Assembly: GCA_031259805.1 (NCBI GenBank)
Contig: JAIRKX010000038.1
Span: 1 to 8,703, forward strand
Direction of reading: 5' to 3'
From: Prevotellaceae bacterium
GTDB taxonomy: Bacteria; Bacteroidota; Bacteroidia; Bacteroidales; UBA932
Length of the DNA: 8,703 nucleotides
The notes beneath the pieces were generated by a model. The model was given only the letters and a program-made list of their open reading frames with translations. It had not been told where the DNA came from and made no database searches. Shown piece after piece: positions 6,797 to 8,703 of the stretch. Numbering within the stretch: position 1 is the stretch's first letter; each line of letters begins with the position of its first letter. The position numbers and the translations under genes are program-made.

Positions 6797-7687
6797 ATGA
6801 AACAGGCGACAACCGTACAGGAACAAATAGAAAAGCTGAAAGAAAGAGGTTTAATATTGGACATCGGTGAAGCGAAAGCGACAGAAATTCTAAATGACAT
6901 TGGCTATTTTCGCTTGGGTTTCTATTGTTTCCCATTTGAAAAGAATTACCCAAATAAGGGGTACCGCACGCATGAATATAAAGAGGGCAGTAAATTCTCA
7001 GACGTGGTAAATTTATATTACCTTGATGTTGACTTACGAAATGTATTATCTCGTTATATTAACCGAATAGAGATTAATTTCAGAACGACCATTATCTATC
7101 GGGCATCCAACCAATACAAAAAGTGTAATACTTGGTTCATAAACCCTGCCGTAATGGAGAAAAAGTTTATAGACGACTTTGACAGCAAACTTTATACCGA
7201 TGTATTTCGCCGTAATCCAATAATCAAAAATCATCATTCTAAATATCTTAACGATAAATATGCTCCGGCTTGGAAGACCTTAGAATTTTTCACATTCGGC
7301 ACAATGGTGAATATTTACAAAAACCTAAAAAATAGAGACTTAAAAAGAGAAATCGCGGCTTGTTATAACATTCGCAATGAAAAAATTTTTACCAACTATT
7401 TCAATGCCATCGTAGAAATTCGCAATATTTGTGCACATGGAAAGACCTTATTCGATCATACTCTGATACGACAATTAAAAAATGGGCCGGCAGTGTCGAT
7501 TACAGCAAACAATGCTTATAAACCCTATTCGGCTATTCAAGTTATTGTATATGTACTTAAAAGCATTTCCAACAACAGAGCAAATAATATGCAAGAAGAG
7601 ATAAATTTAATTTTTTACAGGCATCGGAAGAACAAAGCAATATGCAACATTATAAATGATTGCACAGGATATGAAAATATTTTTTGA
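6797..7687 (+). CDS. Abi_2 (AbiD/AbiF-like) family abortive-infection protein with HEPN RNase motif
   Basis: A 296-residue protein; the ATG at 6797 is fixed by an in-frame TAA at 6785-6787, and no other start fits. The N-terminus (TTVQEQIEKLKERGLILD, then LNDIGYFRLGFYCFPF at about 32-47) and the central PAWKTLEFFTFGTMVNIYKNL (158-178) match the Abi_2 family (PF07751) layout. At 209-214 the sequence EIRNICAHG holds R209-x4-H214, the catalytic HEPN R-x4-6-H signature of metal-independent RNases, so the active site looks intact. Family members protect lactococci and other bacteria from phage, probably by RNA cleavage that halts the infected cell. The gene is clearly AT-richer than metK and the receptors, and stands alone with no antitoxin-like neighbour, which fits a mobile defence gene. 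It is followed closely by the small-RNA promoter at 7694. The family call is strong; the phage role is inferred from the family. Confidence 0.88.
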   Translation: MKQATTVQEQIEKLKERGLILDIGEAKATEILNDIGYFRLGFYCFPFEKNYPNKGYRTHEYKEGSKFSDVVNLYYLDVDLRNVLSRYINRIEINFRTTIIYRASNQYKKCNTWFINPAVMEKKFIDDFDSKLYTDVFRRNPIIKNHHSKYLNDKYAPAWKTLEFFTFGTMVNIYKNLKNRDLKREIAACYNIRNEKIFTNYFNAIVEIRNICAHGKTLFDHTLIRQLKNGPAVSITANNAYKPYSAIQVIVYVLKSISNNRANNMQEEINLIFYRHRKNKAICNIINDCTGYENIF

Positions 7688-7693
7688 GAAAAA

Positions 7694-7724
7694 TTGCATA
7701 ATTCAAAAAAAATATATACTTTTG
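7694..7724 (+). promoter_or_regulatory. promoter of a small non-coding transcript
   Basis: TTG at 7694-7696, a 20-bp spacer, then TACTTTTG at 7717-7724, a full TAnnTTTG match. The context TACTTTTGCAACAT is almost identical to that of the metK promoter (TACTTTTGCACCAT). It begins only 6 bp after the stop codon of the Abi-family gene. Transcription should start near 7731. Confidence 0.7.
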
Positions 7725-7730
7725 CAACAT

Positions 7731-7821
7731 CAAAAGTGCCGAGGCAAACAAGCATTGCCCTCAACACTCTAAAAGTAAAAGAAACTCGAATTCCGAAAGA
7801 AACTTCGAGTTTCGTTTTTTT
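7731..7821 (+). ncRNA. putative small RNA (or attenuated leader) upstream of metK
   Basis: The transcript expected from the promoter at 7694-7724 is about 91 nt and ends in a strong intrinsic terminator. It contains no ATG, so it is unlikely to encode a peptide. The 5' half folds as AGTG (7735-7738) with CACT (7765-7768), a 2x2 internal loop CC/AA, then GAGGCAA (7741-7747) with TTGCCCTC (7755-7762, one bulged C) around a 7-nt loop ACAAGCA. A purine-rich single-stranded linker (7769-7780) joins it to the terminator hairpin. Two readings fit: an independent trans-acting small RNA, or a premature-termination leader whose read-through would add to metK expression. The separate metK promoter directly after the terminator favours the first. 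I do not recognise a known RNA family. Confidence 0.55.
7781..7821 (+). terminator. intrinsic terminator of the small transcript
   Basis: A perfect 10-bp stem, GAAACTCGAA (7781-7790) with TTCGAGTTTC (7804-7813), a 13-nt loop, then G and seven T (7815-7821). It would end the small RNA and could also catch read-through from the Abi-family gene. Confidence 0.85.
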
Positions 7822-7822
7822 A

Positions 7823-7854
7823 TTTGCACATATCAAAAACATGTTGTACTTTTG
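7823..7854 (+). promoter_or_regulatory. metK promoter
   Basis: TTTG at 7823-7826, a 20-bp spacer, then TACTTTTG at 7847-7854: a full match to the Bacteroidetes vegetative consensus. The -33 box begins one base after the U-tract of the preceding terminator. Transcription should start near 7861, so the metK leader is only about 56 nt, just long enough for the pseudoknot at 7869-7919. Confidence 0.75.
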
Positions 7855-7868
7855 CACCATTATTAACC

Positions 7869-7919
7869 GTTGTGGAAAGATTTGCTTGCTTGCAACCACA
7901 ATTAAAAAATGCTAAAATG
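7869..7919 (+). promoter_or_regulatory. candidate SAM-II/SAM-V type riboswitch overlapping the metK start codon
   Basis: P1 pairs TTGTGG (7870-7875) with CCACAA (7896-7901), extendable by a G-U pair 7869/7902. Loop 1 (7876-7895) holds a U-run after GA (GATTT, 7879-7883) and ends in TTGCAA (7890-7895) directly before the 3' strand of P1. After a short A-rich linker comes GCTAAA (7911-7916), then the ATG (7917-7919). SAM-II has the same order: P1, GAUUU in loop 1, UUGCA before P1', an A-rich linker, then GCUAAA forming the pseudoknot. Here G7892-C7893 would pair with G7911-C7912, U7891 would face U7913 and U7890 would pair with A7914. Further pairs U7887-A7917 and C7885-G7919 would involve the start codon. 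The metK context and the position at the transcript 5' end agree. The outer half of the P2 helix is weaker than in known SAM-II examples, so this is a candidate only. Confidence 0.55.
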
Positions 7920-8703
7920 AAAAATTACCTCTTTACCTCAGAGTCGGTATCGGAAGGTCATCCCGACAAAGTAGCCGACCAAATTTCAGACGCCATCCTT
8001 GATGAATTTTTACGCCAGGACCCCGAGTCGAAAGTGGCGTGCGAAACGTTCGTAACCACCGGACTCACGGTCGTGGGCGGCGAAGTGCGCACACAGGGCT
8101 ACGTGGACGTGCAGGAAGTGGCGCGGCGCGTCATTAACCGCATCGGCTACAACAAAGCCGAATATAAATTCGACGGCGACTCCTGCGGCGTACTGTCGGC
8201 CATCCACGAACAGTCGCCCGACATCAACCAGGGCGTGGTGCGCAAGAAAGCCGAAGAACAGGGCGCCGGCGACCAGGGCATGATGTTCGGCTATGCCTCG
8301 AACGAAACGGATGAATACATGCCGCTGCCCTTAACGCTGTCGCACATTGCGCTGCATGAATTGTCGGTGATTCGCCGCGAGGGCAAGACGATGAAATACC
8401 TGCGTCCCGACTCCAAATCGCAATTCACCGTGGAATATAACGACAAAAACCAACCGGTGCGCGTACACACCATCGTTATATCCACCCAGCACGACGACTT
8501 CGACACCGAAGCAAAAATGCAGGCGAAAATCCGCAAAGACGTGCAGGATATCCTGAGTCCACGCCTCATTAAACGGCTGCCCAAACGGTTGCACAAGCTA
8601 TTCGACGGAAAATATATCCTTCACGTAAATCCTACGGGTAAGTTTGTCATTGGCGGCCCGCATGGCGATACCGGCCTCACCGGACGCAAAATTATTGTGG
8701 ACA
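7917..8703 (+). CDS. metK: S-adenosylmethionine synthetase (methionine adenosyltransferase), 3' end outside window
   Basis: The ATG at 7917 begins MKNYLFTSESVSEGHPDKVADQ and 262 codons are visible; Bacteroidota MetK is about 430 residues, so roughly 60 percent is present. The enzyme makes SAM from methionine and ATP in the cytoplasm, releasing phosphate and pyrophosphate. Signatures seen: GHPDK with its catalytic histidine and Mg-binding aspartate (H15, D17), the acidic metal-site region ACETFVTTG (41-49), the family signature GAGDQGMMFGYA (116-127), the RPDSKSQ segment (163-169), and GGPHGDTGLTGRKIIVD (246-262) at the window edge. The second signature, GGGAFSGKD, would lie beyond the edge. 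The gene is much more GC-rich than the Abi-family gene before it and looks like core chromosome. It has its own promoter and a candidate SAM-binding leader, implying feedback control of SAM synthesis. Identification is secure. Confidence 0.98.
   Translation, partial: MKNYLFTSESVSEGHPDKVADQISDAILDEFLRQDPESKVACETFVTTGLTVVGGEVRTQGYVDVQEVARRVINRIGYNKAEYKFDGDSCGVLSAIHEQSPDINQGVVRKKAEEQGAGDQGMMFGYASNETDEYMPLPLTLSHIALHELSVIRREGKTMKYLRPDSKSQFTVEYNDKNQPVRVHTIVISTQHDDFDTEAKMQAKIRKDVQDILSPRLIKRLPKRLHKLFDGKYILHVNPTGKFVIGGPHGDTGLTGRKIIVD

Noticed and set aside
7731..7821. SAM-I riboswitch or tRNA-like gene before metK
   Set aside because: There is no four-way junction, kink-turn or cloverleaf; only one bulged hairpin plus a terminator can be drawn.
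8291..8596. Minus-strand frames of 101 and 87 codons inside metK
   Set aside because: Antisense shadows of a highly conserved enzyme gene.

Overview
The window looks like a chromosomal segment of a Bacteroidota bacterium, most likely of the order Bacteroidales. The evidence is two Oar-type TonB-dependent receptors with an N-terminal carboxypeptidase-regulatory domain, several promoters of the Bacteroidetes sigma type (TTG or TTTG, about 20 bp, TAnnTTTG), A-rich translation starts without a Shine-Dalgarno sequence, and a Bacteroidetes-like metK. Genus and species cannot be told from the sequence.

Left part, read leftward (minus strand): a complete Oar-like outer-membrane receptor (3368-6598), a 210-bp array of ten exact 21-bp repeats (3124-3333), a GC-rich orphan gene of unknown function with a fibronectin-III-like C-terminal domain (2408-3058), and a second, paralogous Oar-like receptor (1-2273) whose 3' end lies outside the window. 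The two receptors share signal peptide, N-terminal domain and plug, plus a 38-bp block upstream of each start (33/38 identical). They look like a tandem duplication, with the GC-rich gene and its repeat array lying between the copies. No SusD-type partner is seen.

Right part, read rightward (plus strand): an AT-rich Abi_2/AbiD-F family gene with a HEPN RNase motif (6797-7687), probably a phage-defence gene. Its promoter overlaps the receptor's 38-bp upstream block. Then comes a dense regulatory interval of 229 bp (7688-7916), and then the first 262 codons of metK, S-adenosylmethionine synthetase, cut by the window end.

The 7688-7916 interval is the most interesting part. It holds a consensus promoter driving a roughly 90-nt non-coding transcript made of one bulged hairpin and one strong intrinsic terminator. 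A second consensus promoter starts right after the terminator U-tract. The metK leader made from it is about 55 nt long and carries the elements of a SAM-II/SAM-V type pseudoknot (P1 stem, U-rich loop, UUGCA, GCUAAA), with the pseudoknot strand running into the metK start codon. If correct, SAM would repress its own synthesis by hiding the start codon. A separate small RNA, or an attenuated longer leader, would lie just upstream. The second unusual element is the 21-bp array: all ten units begin with a strictly alternating purine-pyrimidine octamer although the octamer sequences differ.
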